The notes under the pieces: model-generated
What the model saw: the letters and a program-made list of their open reading frames with translations, nothing else
Databases searched by the model: none
What the model was told of the DNA's origin: nothing
Shown here: piece after piece, positions 19,269-40,200 of the stretch
Layout: each line of letters opens with the position of its first letter
Numbering within the stretch: position 1 is the first letter of the stretch
Made by a program: the position numbers and the translations under genes
Origin: Albula goreensis
Lineage: Eukaryota; Chordata; Actinopteri; Albuliformes; Albulidae
Direction of reading: 5' to 3'
Assembly (NCBI GenBank): GCA_022829145.1
Contig: CM040745.1
Location: 28,278,406 to 28,342,405, forward strand
Length of the DNA stretch: 64,000 nucleotides

Positions 19269-21255
19269 GGAGCAAGGAAACATACACATGCATGCACACC
19301 ACACACAAACACACACCCACCCACACATTTATTGCTGAACTGCACTGATTTATTCAACTACAAAATGCCACTATACTGGAATTAGAAATGATTTCCATTA
19401 GGGATTCTCCAAAGTTGCTTAATTTGAATGTGCCATGAGGAAAAGGGGGAAACAGGATGTTTGAGGAAGAGGTCGGCACTGACACAGCTGGACACTGTAC
19501 TTCATTCCATTTTTTTTTTTTTTTTTTTTTAGTCAAGGGAGATGGCTAATTTGAAATTGAAAGATTCAAATTCTTTGTATCCCAGTATAGGGCTAAAAGC
19601 GCATGTTTTTGTTTTGAACTGTATGGCTTAGTGTGCTTATATTAGATGACACGTAGAGCTAAATATGTGTGTGTGAGTGTGCATTTTGGGTGTAAAGGAT
19701 GTAAAGCTGTTCTGTGAGTGTGCGTGTATTTCTGTTGGTCACACACAAAACCAGTGACATTATCACCACATGGCCTGCTGCCAACAAGTCCTGTCCCCTT
19801 TAAGGGGATATCCTGGTGAGGGGTGCAGCTGTGCCCCAGCTAAGGTGGTATGCACTTATCTGTACAGGCTTAAGAGGGGAGAGCACTTACACACATCCTA
19901 AATACTCATCTAGAACATTTAGGGTCATAGGTTAGGGTCTGTTTGTTTTCCACTGTGAGAACTGCTCTGATAAAGCAAGCAGTAGGCAATTACAATAGAA
20001 TACTAGGACTGAAAGAGAGCACTGAGACATGGGACTGTGACTTGAGAGAATACTGAAACAGAGGACTGGGACTTGAGACAACACTCTAACAGACGACTGG
20101 GACTAGAAAGATCATTGGCACATACACTGCACATGTAAGCACTGTTCTACTAATGCCGAGCACACATTACATAGTTTTAGCACTGATTTAGGCATCTTGG
20201 ACAACAGAGATTAAATCATCTTACAATTCTGCAAATTCATCAGCAGTGATTGCTGGCACCAATGCTTTCACAATATGAGATATTTAGTGACACAATCAAA
20301 TCTCTGAAACAACAAATATGATTTAAATATGCTTGGTGCAGTGTATGCCCGACATAACGTAAATCTGCTGGAAATGCTGAAGGAAGGAGAGACTCCTGCA
20401 GACCCTACATTACATCAGACCACACCCAGAGTCTTGGCGACTTCATCACAGAACAGTCCATGTCAACTCAGATAGATGCTGTTTCTAATAGACTACTAAT
20501 CATATAGACAATGCTAAAGAAAACATTTAATCGGTTTCATTTACGCTGAAAAACCTTCAAACCAAAATGCTTATGTCAAAGAATGTATCACTTTAACGTA
20601 AGGTGCTATTTTTTTGCTTTAAAGAAATTTGTACAAAAAAACAAATATATGAAATAAAAATATCAATGTCTACTGAAAATATACCAGTGAACTCTTGTCT
20701 GTTGAACAATTATTTTCTGTACATCTGTGAGTGGTGTGTTAGCGATGTGGGATTAGTAGTGAAAGTAAACAAACAGCTCCCCTCCAGGGTTGAAGAGAGT
20801 ATTGCAATTCTACTCACCAATTTGAAAAACAACAGGAATGAAAAATCACCTAAGTATGAAATCAATACTTAAAAACACATGCACTCTAGTTTGCCATAAG
20901 TATTGCTATATTATTTTGTATGAAAACAAAATGAATTGCTTAGCACCGATATCAACAAAGATTGAGCAATTTCAGATATATAACTGACACTCTAGAAACA
21001 AGCCAAAGGAAGTGCGTTCTGGACATGTATACGTACAGTACCATACTGGCTGTTTTTACTTAGAGTTGGAGAATGTATCAGTGACCTTTAATCTTTTGAC
21101 TCAAGACTATGAAGTTCTGAAGAAAAGTTTTTACAGAAAAGATTGTAAGTTTACGAAACCCATGATGAAGTGGCCGAGTTGGACGGGAAAGTAGAAAATA
21201 ATCTATCAGGAGACTGTGACCTTGTGAAGTGAAAATAAATAGTGCTAGAAGGAAC
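19269..21255 (+). other. prss23: prss23 3' UTR (inferred)
   Basis: There is no coding similarity after the stop codon. The stretch contains a poly(T) run at 19509-19532 and CA-rich DNA at 19285-19325. An AATAAA signal at 21234-21239 is the best candidate 3' end; earlier AATAAA-like words (for example near 20655) could give shorter transcripts. The end is inferred. Confidence 0.45.
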
Positions 21256-21599
21256 AGAGTGGATATTTGTGTAAAGCTTCATTACCATCCATGAACAAAT
21301 AGGCATATTTAAAACCAGAAATCGAGGCAGAATAATGCAAGGCTAGCCCAAAAGCACAATCAATCTTTTAGGTTTGTCTATGTATCTGGTTTAAAGTACT
21401 ACTGAGAAACTTACTGAAGATGAATTTTGAAAATAATCACAAGACTAAAAAGCATCACATCATCAAAATTCCTATACCTTTGGCTGAGTTGTCCTGGGGT
21501 ACTGTAAACATATGTCACAAGCTTGTTTGCACATATACACATGAACAAACCTGTGCACTCACATAACCTGTACACAAACACCTTTACACACCAAAAGGC

Positions 21600-22329
21600 T
21601 GCTAGCAAGTTTTTCTTTTATTTTATTTTGTATGCCACTGGCATTAAAAATGCAGTCTGGGTGAAATACTGTATGCCGACAGATGACCCTTGGCCCGCCC
21701 ACCCAGTCACACCTACTGGGTCCCAGGAATGTGAATGCTTGCTTGCTTCACCCTGGAAGCCCCATCTTACCACTGGTCTCTCCAGGTGAAATCTGGGATT
21801 TGGCACTGAGAAAATAAAACTTAAAGACAATGGAAAATAAGAGGCCTGGATTAACTCAGACATAAAAAAAGAGCGTGGTTCCTGTCGAACAGATTCTGGG
21901 ACATTCTGAACTCTAAGACACTTCTGACAACTCGGACATAGCCAAGAGCACTCTTGATAAGATGATTTTTTTTTAAAAAAAGGTAACTTTCTGAAGGATA
22001 ATAATATTTGTCACATAACAGGCCACTGATTCTCAGTCCTGCCCTCTCTTGTGATTTGGCAGGACTGATTCTCAGTCCTGCCCTCTCTTATGATTTGGCC
22101 TTCTCATGGTAACACTCTCCTGTTGGCCAACTGAAAAGAACAGGCACTCTTGAACAGTATACAAAATATAAAATATTTTTTAAATAGATATAAACATTGC
22201 ATGAAAAATAGAACCGTATCAAAATAATATATCTGAGTCTCCCCCTCCATCCAGAGTTCTCTGCTGCAACTCAGGGCAGGGTGGCAAGGGAGCAGGTCAG
22301 CCCCACCCCCCCCCCCCCCAGCCCGGGGA
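21600..22329 (-). other. tmem39a: tmem39a 3' UTR (inferred)
   Basis: This lies downstream of the tmem39a stop. Two overlapping minus-strand AATAAA words at 21617-21627 are the best poly(A) signals. It contains a C-rich run at 22301-22319 and two tandem copies of a 39-bp unit at 22026-22103 (CTGATTCTCAGTCCTGCCCT core). The 3' end is inferred. Confidence 0.45.
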
Positions 22330-29486
<7,157 letters not shown>

Positions 29487-32400
29487 GTCCAGCGACCCCG
29501 GCAACCCCAGCTGCTCCCCACTGCAACCTCACAGCCACGCCCAGTGCTGCCCAACCACTGAAATACAAGATGTCACTTCAGTTATCACTCACAAAAAAAA
29601 AAAAAAAAAAAAAAAAGCAAAGCACACTGCTAACACTTCCACATAAAGGCACACGTGCTTTGTTTCTAACAAAAGCCAGGTGAGTGAATGAATCACTACC
29701 CTCTGTACAGAGAAGAGTCACTTTAAATTCTGTCACCACAAATTGAAATGAAAGGGCAGAGGACTTCCCCTCTAACATTAAAAATGAGTCGGGCACTTAA
29801 GTTTAGCACACCACAGTTCCCATTTAGCACTTCAAGTGAATGACGCAGCACTATTGCATATATCACACAGACGAATACACAAAACCAAAACTGCACATGT
29901 TTATTTCAATGAAATGTCCAAAGTGCATGTAACTGATGTTACACAGGAGTGAGGTCCTTGACAATGGCATCTCATGACTCGTATTCAATGTTTTGGGACT
30001 CCAAAATCACTTTCCACATTCTGCTCTCGTTATGGTAGCCTGGTGTAACAGTTAATGGAGATGTGGAAACAGACTGAATGAGTATCCAAGTGACCCCAAC
30101 AAAGACAGCCAGAAGTTGGAAAAATAGATGGGAGTAAACTGAACCCGTAAGATAAGGGAATGTTTGGTTTTTTCATGTTGGTGTGGAAATAATGCCTCTA
30201 TGCCCAAGTGTGATGCAGGAATGGGCATCAGGCAGGCACAAGAGAGGACAGGATGGACCAAGAACTGGTACTTGTAAAGCAAAGCTGTCATACGTTGGTG
30301 CAGCTCTGGGATGAAGTGGAAACTTGGACATGTCTTTGAAGAATGAAGGGAAGAGTCTCACTCTCGTGAGAGCAAAAACTGTCTACCTAAAACATTTAAG
30401 AAAAGAAGTAATAAAATGATCAAAAATCTGAAAATGAATCATTTGTAAGACTTGTTTTTCAAGAACACCAAGTTCATTGGCATTTATCATGGAGAATTTC
30501 AGAAGTCAAATTCTACAAAAAATTATTCTTATAAAAGAAGTCAATTATGAGCTATACATGCTTGCATGTTGTGTTCATGCTACCTACACTACATTAACAC
30601 ATTACAAAAAAAAAAAAAAAAATCACCAAAGTGGGTACTGATGTGTGTACAGTTTAACTCTTGATATACATGTCCTGGTGAAAGATTAGAAATGACTCAT
30701 TCTGACACACTATACCAGCTGGGACTAAACACCTCTCACTTCCATGAAGTCTAGCCAGGGAAATTAGCTGGGCCACACCCTGTTCATTAGCACTTCAAAC
30801 CTGTTAAATGCTGCTTTTTGTGCATGGTTCATGGATTCTTCATTGTGGAAAACCATATGATTAGAGAGAGCACACCTCTTTCCTCTCGAGGCAGTGCATA
30901 TTGATATATTACTGAGGCCGTACTGAGCTGCAGTTAATTTCATATCTAACATACAGATAAGAAGTAATTATACATGGAAAATAGTCATTGGCATGCAGCG
31001 AGTGCAAAGGAAGAGTGTATGCACGTCAGCTGAAACGGTTCCCACATGGGTCTACGAGGCACAGTGATGATTTGAGGCACAATTAGGGTTTACACATTTG
31101 GGGGAAGATTTGGGGAAATTCCATGTGAATACCCAAGTTTCCTTATTTACACACATAAAAATGATTAGGTGTACCTTAATACCTTTACAGATACCATATC
31201 AGTAACTAGTAACCTTGACAAAGGATAGGCTGAATGCCAAAACTTGCTGGTTTTGTAATGACACACTACTCCACTTAGACTGTTTTAAGCAGAATTATTG
31301 CTTATTTGCTGCCGGTCATGCCAACAAAACTACAGTCTTACACTTTTAGCTCCCCAGCAAAAATGAAACTGCAGTGAGACTACAGCAATATTTACTTTTC
31401 ATGTTAAGTACATGTTGCTGTACTGGATGCATTTGCATTTCAACAATGACATCTGTAGTTTGCACAATTTAATGTGAGATGAACAGTGATCCAGTAATTA
31501 CATTTTTCCTATTTAACACTCAGTGCTTACAGCAGGCAGTCATTCTGTTGTGGCACTGATGGCATAATAACAGTAACTTATGAACCAAAACCTTCATGCT
31601 AATCATGACGACATCTTTAACAATATTTAGATTACACTTCTCTAACATACATTGCGTATGCACCCTGTCCCTTCAAAACCGCAACACTGCCACAAGATAT
31701 TGACTATTTTTAAATAATTGTGTGATAAAGTCAACAGGAATACAGGAAATGTATTCTATTCTTCTTTCAAGACCTTCCTAATAATAATGTTACTTTCTGG
31801 GAATCTTTTCTTCTGTCCAAAACATAATCCTTTCTACTCTACATAAAGTTTTAATTTTCTTACGTATCAGAGTACAGAAATGCAAAACATCTAGGACTCC
31901 TGCAGAGCTGTACAATTTTATTTTTTGAACTATTATTTGCTTGCCAAATATCATTACCAGGGAAACTTATCATATCAACTTCTACAACTGGATGTGTGCC
32001 GCAGCAATCTCACTTTTGTACCTTGCCCAGGGGTATCAGAGCTGTTGAACAAAGAACCTTGCTATTACATGTTCAATAGTCATGGCAAACTTTGTAATGC
32101 TGCAATGCAGATGATGAAATGTGTCCTTTTATATGTGGTAAACCTCTCGTGAAAGATTTAAGCTACATGCAACTAACTATGGTAGAAATATTTTCCCATT
32201 TGGTTTATCCTTATTTTAGTAGCCTTGAAATCCATCCTGTTTCTTTGCTTGACTTAACATTTATAATACTGTAGTGGCCAGCTAAACTTTCGTATATAAT
32301 AATATTGGGAGTCACAATACCAGTTTGATAGAGATTTTGTGGGCTGTTGCTCCTGTGGGTTATTTACCTATGCCAAGTACACGTTGCTCATAATAAATGC

Positions 32401-33800
32401 TCATCATTAAAGACGTTTGATCAGCCTAACTGAATCTCAAAGATCTTATTCAAACAGCAGCTGACGGAAGCTAAGTCAGAACACAATGTTAAATTGCACT
32501 TACTATTGTACTACAGGATCCTGGACTGTTCATGCAGTGCATTGTACGATTATAAGAATAATATAATATTGCACAATGCACTTCAATGCAAAGTAGCCAA
32601 GACCCTTGACTAAAACTTACTGTATCAGTGACTACAACTTGTTCAGTAGATTTGTATTTTACCTGCGGTTAAGTGGAGTATTAGCCAGGTATTCATTTAA
32701 CTAGTCGTTCTCGATGTTACTTGAAGCCATTGAAAAATGCTCACATCTGTAGTTTGTTTACATTAAAAATTATTTTGCCAGTACTTCAATTTCTGTAATA
32801 CTAAGTTACACCAACATTTAACTTCAGCAAACGTCCCTTTAGATTTTCGTAGCTAAACGAATAACACCTGAGAGAGCGGGAACGCAATTTGAAACCAAGA
32901 AAAATTGAATTGCACGGCAGGATTTGCTCGGGGAAACCCAAAAGTAAGTACTCAGACGTGGCTGCAACTGACAGTCTTCTAGCAATAGTCCTTCAATGTA
33001 AATGACTATGAAGGTACCAACTGCTCAGCTAAAATGCAAGTTACTCAAAGGAGGAGCGCCCAAAACATCAAGCAAGCTCTCACGCGTGCTTCCGGTTTCA
33101 CACGTTCTGCGTTTTCTTGTGAAGGCTTTCACGCGAGGAAAAGTTGTAAAATACACTAAGTAAAAAGAAAAATTTGATATGATGTATACAGTATACATTA
33201 TTTTCCACAAGTGTAGCATTGTATATCAAATACTGCGTGAAAATTACAGTAGAGTGACTAACTACAAGACAGAAGGATTAGCAGTTAGCTAGTTAGCACC
33301 TTCTGCAAAGAGAAACAAGTCATTTATGTCTGAATTTCAAAAAAAAATTCGTCGCATTAACCATATAAGCATAATGCATGCACAGTATCTATGGATGCGA
33401 ATGCATGTATATGTACCAGAACTCGTGTACTCACACATCAATGATGAGCGGATGATGTGAACGCTGAGACATCAGTCAGTTGTGTGGTCGTGAGCTGCCA
33501 GCAGAACAGAGCTGAGATGGAACATTTTTCGCGTTGTGTTGAAAAGTCGTCCAGTTCAGGGACCTTTAGTGTGAAACCTAACGGAAAAGGGCTGATTATC
33601 AAAGCACGTGGCAGTAAGATAAGAACTGTTTCGCGACGAGAAATGTTACAACGCTTTAAAAACTTCTGTTTGCCCGTGCACTAGACCTGTCGCTTCTACA
33701 CACAGCGACCGACGTGGCAAACCTGCAACTCCTTTTTTTAGACACGTCATCTTCTCCGCGACATATCATTCCGCTGCGCAATCGCAGTAAAAGACAGAAA
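29487..33800 (-). promoter_or_regulatory. tmem39a: tmem39a 5' leader, intron and candidate promoter
   Basis: The first coding exon opens at an acceptor (CTTGTATTTCAG, exon from 29557), so a non-coding exon lies upstream. The best minus-strand donor is a GTGAGT at about 33434, followed to the right by CpG-richer DNA at 33450-33790, the likely promoter. The span between (29558-33434) is AT-rich intron without recognisable exons; it carries poly(A/T) runs at 29592-29614 and 30604-30622. Confidence 0.4.
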
Positions 33801-35780
33801 CAGTTTTTTTTTATTTTCCCTTGTCTTTTTGCTCTGGTGGTACGTGAAGTCAGTTAACTGGATAACTCGTACTTTTTACCACGCTTATGGAAGTAGTCGA
33901 TCCATGTTGTTTAATAATTAGTGAATCTGCCTAGCGTCATGCATCATAATTATTTAGAACAAAACTACAATTTCACACATTTGGAAAGCCCCAGACAGAC
34001 GTTATTTAGTAGGCAAATATCATGGGAACCCCCTTATTGAGCATGCTAAAGATCTGGTTCCATATTTGTAGATTGTTCAGGGTTAGGTTTAGTAAGATTG
34101 TGTAGAAACTGTGACTGAGCGACATGGGCCTCTTTTGACCTCACCCTGCCTATAGGAATCAGCATTTGTTATTGTAGGTATCAGCACTGTAGTCCCATTA
34201 ATGAAGAATGACAATGAGCTTGCAAATACTAAATGATTTGCGCTTGCAAAATGGTATCCTACACCTCATCCTATCAACCCATTTTGAGATCTACTATGGC
34301 AGCAAATGCCACATGAATGTTGGATTTAGAGGCTGGTTTTGGTCTGTTGATGTAGTAAGTCAGAAACCATTGACCATTATAACACAGTGTTCCTGATATG
34401 TTAGCCACATTTAGATCCTCTCCAAAACATGCTTTTCTGTCATTGACCAGCAGAGGGACTGAGGAAAAAGGATTGTTCGTATTTTCACTGCAGTCAGGGG
34501 TGTGAATTTAGGTGATTTTGGTTGGATGTCCTGCATTTCTTTCCTGTGGTTCCCTGATCAATCAGGTACCAGCGATCTGTATAATTCAGCTGTAACAATA
34601 GTACTGCAGGTTAGCAGGAGGGTTCTCTAATAGAGAGCGAATGAAGGTGGGGAAAAATCTGAATGTAACAGAAATTTTTTTAAAACAATACTGTATATAA
34701 AAGACCACATCCAGGCCACTATGTTGCAGCTCCCCCTTAAGTAAAATGCACACACATCGTGAAGAATACATTAATTCATTCGATCCTGCTGTGGTACATA
34801 ATGAAGAAAAATCATTTTATCTATTTACATTGAATTAATACCACATCCGACTTGCAGGCAGGCATTTCGCACAACTTCCTACCATAAAAATGAATACAAA
34901 AATACTGAAAATAAACACAGGTTTTAGTGTTCAGCGCTGCTTTAAATGCTGCATTTGTCCTTCAATCAATTATAGGTGTACACAGTAAACGAGCACTCAT
35001 TACCACTTGACTGGGTTTTACAAGTTAGTTCAGGATTTGGTATTGAATTGTATTAATTATTTTCATTTTATTTTTGTGACTACCAATGATCATATTTTAG
35101 TCATAAAACTTAATTTTCATCTCCACTTTACTCATTTGGCATTAAAACCTTGGGACCATCTATACATATCTATTTAAAACATGAAAATGTTCTATAAACA
35201 TTGTTATATTACAAAACACAAGTTGAACAAATAAATCATGATTTCACTTTGAATATTTAACAGGGGAAGATGAATTATACATGATTTTGCTGAGGAGAGG
35301 ATGGTTTCAGTTGGCTAGTTTCCCACATCTTATTGACTGGGTGCCTGGTGGTCTACATGCACCACCTGTCAGAAGAGCAATTCTCTGGTGTCCAGGATTC
35401 CTCTGTGAATATTTTCTGAGCGACACAGGGTCTAAATATTATTGAAAGGCATTACATGTATATGGCAGTGTTGTTATGTAAAGTTAGTTAAGTAAATGAA
35501 TAGCTCACTGTTAGGAACCTCATTATTATAGATACTCTTGTCTGTTGGGACATTAGGCTGTATGGTATGAAAGCTGGTATTCAAAAGAGGTGATATTTTT
35601 TCAAGACTAATATTACATAGTAAATAATGGATGAATATAACCTTGGTTTAAAACACCTGGTGAAGGTGTGGAATTTATCTTAGAATTGTTTTCTAGCCCA
35701 TGAATTGCTATGTCAAAGTGGAAATATGTAGACTGAAAACTCAGTTGGACAGAAACTCCCATGAAGCATAAATCATTTTA
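33800..35780. other. Intergenic DNA between tmem39a and ildr1
   Basis: AT-rich DNA between the likely tmem39a promoter and the likely end of the ildr1 transcript. I see no exon, RNA gene or clear repeat in it. Confidence 0.5.
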
Positions 35781-35787
35781 CTGATGT

Positions 35788-36976
35788 TTTATTGTTCCTT
35801 CATATTTGGTAGCACAGCTGAAACATCCAAACATAAACAAACACACTCTCATTCCAGGTTCACAGGAAGTACATTAGAACCCGAACACACTGCTGAAACC
35901 TTTCCGACCTCTGTCCTGCTCACTCCACTACCTCACCTGCACTTGTGCTTTAATCAGTTAGCCTCTTCTGTGCAAGTCAACATGAGTCCCTCAAGATATT
36001 TTCACATTTCCTTAAAAAGCACTAAACTTCTCTTCTCAAAAGGCTCCACACTAAACGAAGACATTCCTTCTAAAACATTAACTGAGGGTATGATTACTCT
36101 GAATGCTAATTCAAGCAAGGCTATCCATATTAAAACTGTTCTTCACACAATTAAAAGAATATGTACTTCACACTGGAACAATGGTCCCCACCAGCCACTG
36201 GTAAAAACTAGAACATCACAAACAAAATTACAAAATTAACATTCAAATTATACTCCATTACAATCCATTACATCCACTGTGTTCTAGTACAAAAAGCACT
36301 GATTCATGAAATATCTATCCTAAAAATAAAAACTCCCAAGATTAACCGATTGAGTGGCCTATATATTCAAACCTCCACCACAGACTGATGTGTTAGAGCA
36401 TCATGGCTGCATGTCAGACAGACTGAAGCCTCCGGAGGAAATAAAAATCACACAATATGTAAAAACAAAAAAAAACCAACAAAAAAAAAACAGTATCAAA
36501 ATACACAAATTAAATACCTGTACAACCAATAATGATATTGGTTACATGTTTGAAGAGTGTTATACTAAAACAGCTGTGGTGGGCTGTCACTGCTGGTCTG
36601 GCTTAATCACATCAGAACTTTCAGATATAGAGGAACTCCACTGCCCCTTTTCCCTTCTCCAGTCCTTCCCCTGCACCCCTCATCTCCCTCTGGACCGCTT
36701 CTCAACTCTCGTACTCTTCCATCATACGCAATGGCCAGCAGAGGGAGCAGTGAAGTGCCATTTTATTTTTAAGGAATTCACAGTGCAAGGTAAGTGGACA
36801 CAATGAACCCAGCCAGAAAAAAAGAAAAAGCTTCATAGTTGAGTTCAGTTTTCCTTTAAAAACTTTACATTTAAAAAAAAGTAAAAAGTGTTTGGCTGAA
36901 ATCTAAGTTGGTCATTATCAGCTATATCACATTTACAATGATTAGTAATGATAAAAATGGGCACATTGAACTGAAT
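35788..36976 (-). other. ildr1: ildr1 3' UTR (inferred)
   Basis: Non-coding DNA after the ildr1 stop. A minus-strand AATAAA at 35788-35793 is a plausible poly(A) signal, giving a ~1.2-kb UTR; a closer TTTATT word near 36765 (plus strand) could give a shorter one. Open frames on the plus strand here resemble no protein I know. Confidence 0.35.
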
Positions 36977-37229
36977 TTATATCACCACACTTGTACCACT
37001 GCGGGAACTCTTGTCCTGTGGGAGAGAGAGAGAGAATGATGTAATGAGAAACTGCAGTCTGAGCAGAAATGCTTTTGTGCATAAGAGTATTTGTATGTAT
37101 AAAGTAAGGCTCTTTGAATCATTCTGAAGGGAGTGAAAGACTATGAGAGAGGAAGAAAGACAGACACAGAATGTGTATGTGTAACAGAAAAGCAGAGAGA
37201 TGTTTTCTTTTTTCCTGAGCTGAGGAGAG

Positions 37230-37289
<60 letters not shown>

Positions 37290-40200
37290 CAAAACTCATG
37301 AAAACTGTGAGAGAATGAGTGAAAATGTTTCTGCGAATGAGTGTGTGTCTATATGAATAAATAAGAATGTGTCTGTATAGATATTAATGAATGAGAGTGT
37401 GTATACAAAGAGCTGTAGAGAAGCTGGTCTTACAGAAAAGCGCTCGCTGTTCCTGGGTCCTCCATTTCGTAGCCCTCCATTTTGTTTGCGCCCTGGTTGG
37501 ACGTCGATGGAGGAGTAGCTGGGAGGCTTCTCAGGCCATGCTGCCCCTCGGCTGCGCGGGCCCCCCCTCCTGCTACTGTCATCATCCTCTGAGCTCCAGG
37601 ACCCACGGCGGCGGGGCGGGGAGTAGCTGCGGTCCCTGCGCGGGGCGGGCCGGTGGAGGTCCTCCATCAGGTCGTCTCTGCTGCGTGAGCGAATGCGCCC
37701 TGGCCCGGGCCCCCGGCGGTGGTCCTCAAAGTCAGACTCCTCACTGTAGCTGCGCAGGATGCCGCGGCGGGGAGGGGAGAAGTTGTCAGGGCGACGCCCA
37801 CCTCTGCTGGAGCTCCCGCTGGAACGGCTGGCGGGGCGGGTGCCGCGGGGGCCAGAGGGAGCCCGGCGGGACGAGCTGGAGCCGCGCTCCATGATAGGCG
37901 GCAGCTGGATGACTCTGCGCTCCACACCCTGTACGCCCATCTCATTCAAGGAGGAGAGCATGCTGGGAGGCCCCGCAGAGAAGGGCACGCTCTGGGGCAT
38001 GTGCTGGGGGGGAGGGGGCACCTGCTGGGGCTGAAGCAGGGGCGTGCCCATATCCATTCCCCTAACTTGGCTCTCCAGGTAGTCCAGAGCTTGGCTGGTG
38101 CCGTGAGCGCTGCCATGGATACTGGGAGCCATACCATTGCCGTGGATACTGGGAGCCATACCATTAGGGTGAATACCTGGGTGCATGCTGGGATAACCAG
38201 GCTGTGGAGGGGGTAGGGGCATGGCAGCCATGGGGATATTCTGCTTGGAGGCATACTCTGGAACAGAGCAGGTTGACATTTAGCAAAGAATGGAGGCTGG
38301 GTGGGCGTGTGAGAAGAGCAGGGGCAGGAGGCAGGGCCAGAGCTGCATAACTCACCAGAATACATGAGGGGGTTCATCTGGGAGGATGAGGCGTGAGAGC
38401 TGATGGGGGCGTACACAGGCTGGCCATGCACCCAGGGAGCCATGGCCTTCTGAGCCTCCTTCATCATACGGTGCTGGATCACCGCTGCAAGGAGGGAGAA
38501 GGGTCAGTAAGAGAACATACATGTCCCGCTCAGAACAGCAATATACCTGGGGTCACACTTCAGGGTAAACAACTCAAAGTTTGTGAATGTGTGTGTGAGA
38601 GGCTGAATATCTGTGTGCCTTTATGTGCATGAGAAAACTGGCTGCTTGTGTACATACACATGACTGAATGACTGAAAACTGCAGTGTGAGAATGACTCGG
38701 CTGTGTGTGCACATGTACCTTTCTCAGGGCAGCAGCAGGTCTGAGGGCAGCAGGGACAGCGCACGTAGCAGCAGCAGTGCTGGGGGCAGCACTGGCAGCA
38801 GCAAATGCAGAAGAGCATAATCAGGAGCAGAGCACCAATGATGATGAACAGCACCACCAGCCAATCTGGGAGAGGGTCAGAGGTCACACATCAGCCATAA
38901 ACATCAGGAAAGAGCACAGCCTTATGGCAGGCTCCCTGCCAAGTCAAGATGACCAGGGTTGTATTTCAGCTATAGTATGTGCAGTCTGATAAACATTCAT
39001 GTAATAAATAATGTGATAATGATAATGTTTACACAGTTGTAATCCATGATAGATGACTATGAGTATTGGGGACAAACACATCCCCGTACTGCTTTGATCC
39101 AAACAATAAATTGGAAGAAGTTCACTACTCTACTCTTTGAAAGTAGGATGGTTTGTGAATTCAAATATGGTTTCATACAACAATATTACCTTCAAAATAT
39201 AATTTGTTGATATACTCAATTGTAAAACTATAAGTTTGATTAAACAGGGTACCATTTTAAAAAAATCCACCAAGCATTGGTTACTTACGGTAGACAATAA
39301 GTTTGACCTCCCGGTCTGAGTCCCCTGCAGTGTCGCCTGGAGCATCAATGGAGCAGTAGTACACACCATTATCCCACCACATCACCTCATTAATCACCAG
39401 ATCTGCTCCTGTAGGCACAAACACAATCAGTTTTTACATGGAGACACACTGGAGGACATGCAGCCTGTAGACACATGGGAGCACATATAGTTTAAGGCAG
39501 GGGTGTCAAAATCAATTCCTGGAGATATCTACACTCTTTTATGGTTTCCTTTCCATTAGCAGCCAACTTCAGTCTTTGAAGTTTCCAAGTTGCTATTTGT
39601 TAAAAAAAGAGGGTATTAGCTTTCGAATTCAGCATTATGCAGCAGGGGGTGGGGAGAGGGGGAAGGGTCCTTGCATTGTGAGCAGGGCTTATCACCACTC
39701 CAAACACAATGCTTTAATAGCCAGGCATTCCCTAAACAATGATTAAGGAAACCAGCCTGGTTTACACAACCAGCCTGTCAAACACTTCTTCAATTAGTCA
39801 TTCAAGGGCTGAAATGCACCAGCATCCCCACACACCAGCTGCTTGGTGCAGATGTGGTGCAGGTGCATGTGGTCTTGGAGATGCTTACTGTTCTGAATGG
39901 TGATCTTTCGCTCCCGGTACTCAGCCCCAAGGATGGGTTCATTTCCGCCCCTCTTCTGAATCACGGTACGCACCGTGCGCTGCCGATCTGGGCAGTCATT
40001 GGCCGGGTCCTGGCCCAGGGACAGAGCTGCCTGATATGCTGGGGAAGAAGAAAGCCAGTTTCAATAAGTCTCTAGGGCCATAAAGTGCACCCATCTCACC
40101 ACTTCTAAATAATCCACAAGGTGGTTTTACCCCACTGGTACACCCCTGGCTAACCCATGACATCACTGCTAGTATGCTGCCCCTCCCCCTGCCACTACCG

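Noticed and set aside
33457-33684. 75-residue plus-strand open frame near the tmem39a promoter
   Set aside because: It lies in CpG-richer leader DNA where stops are fewer. No similarity recognised and no supporting downstream exon.
37391-38216. Plus-strand open frames of 165-167 residues
   Set aside because: They are antisense shadows of the GC-rich ildr1 tail exon, whose minus-strand reading matches the angulin family.
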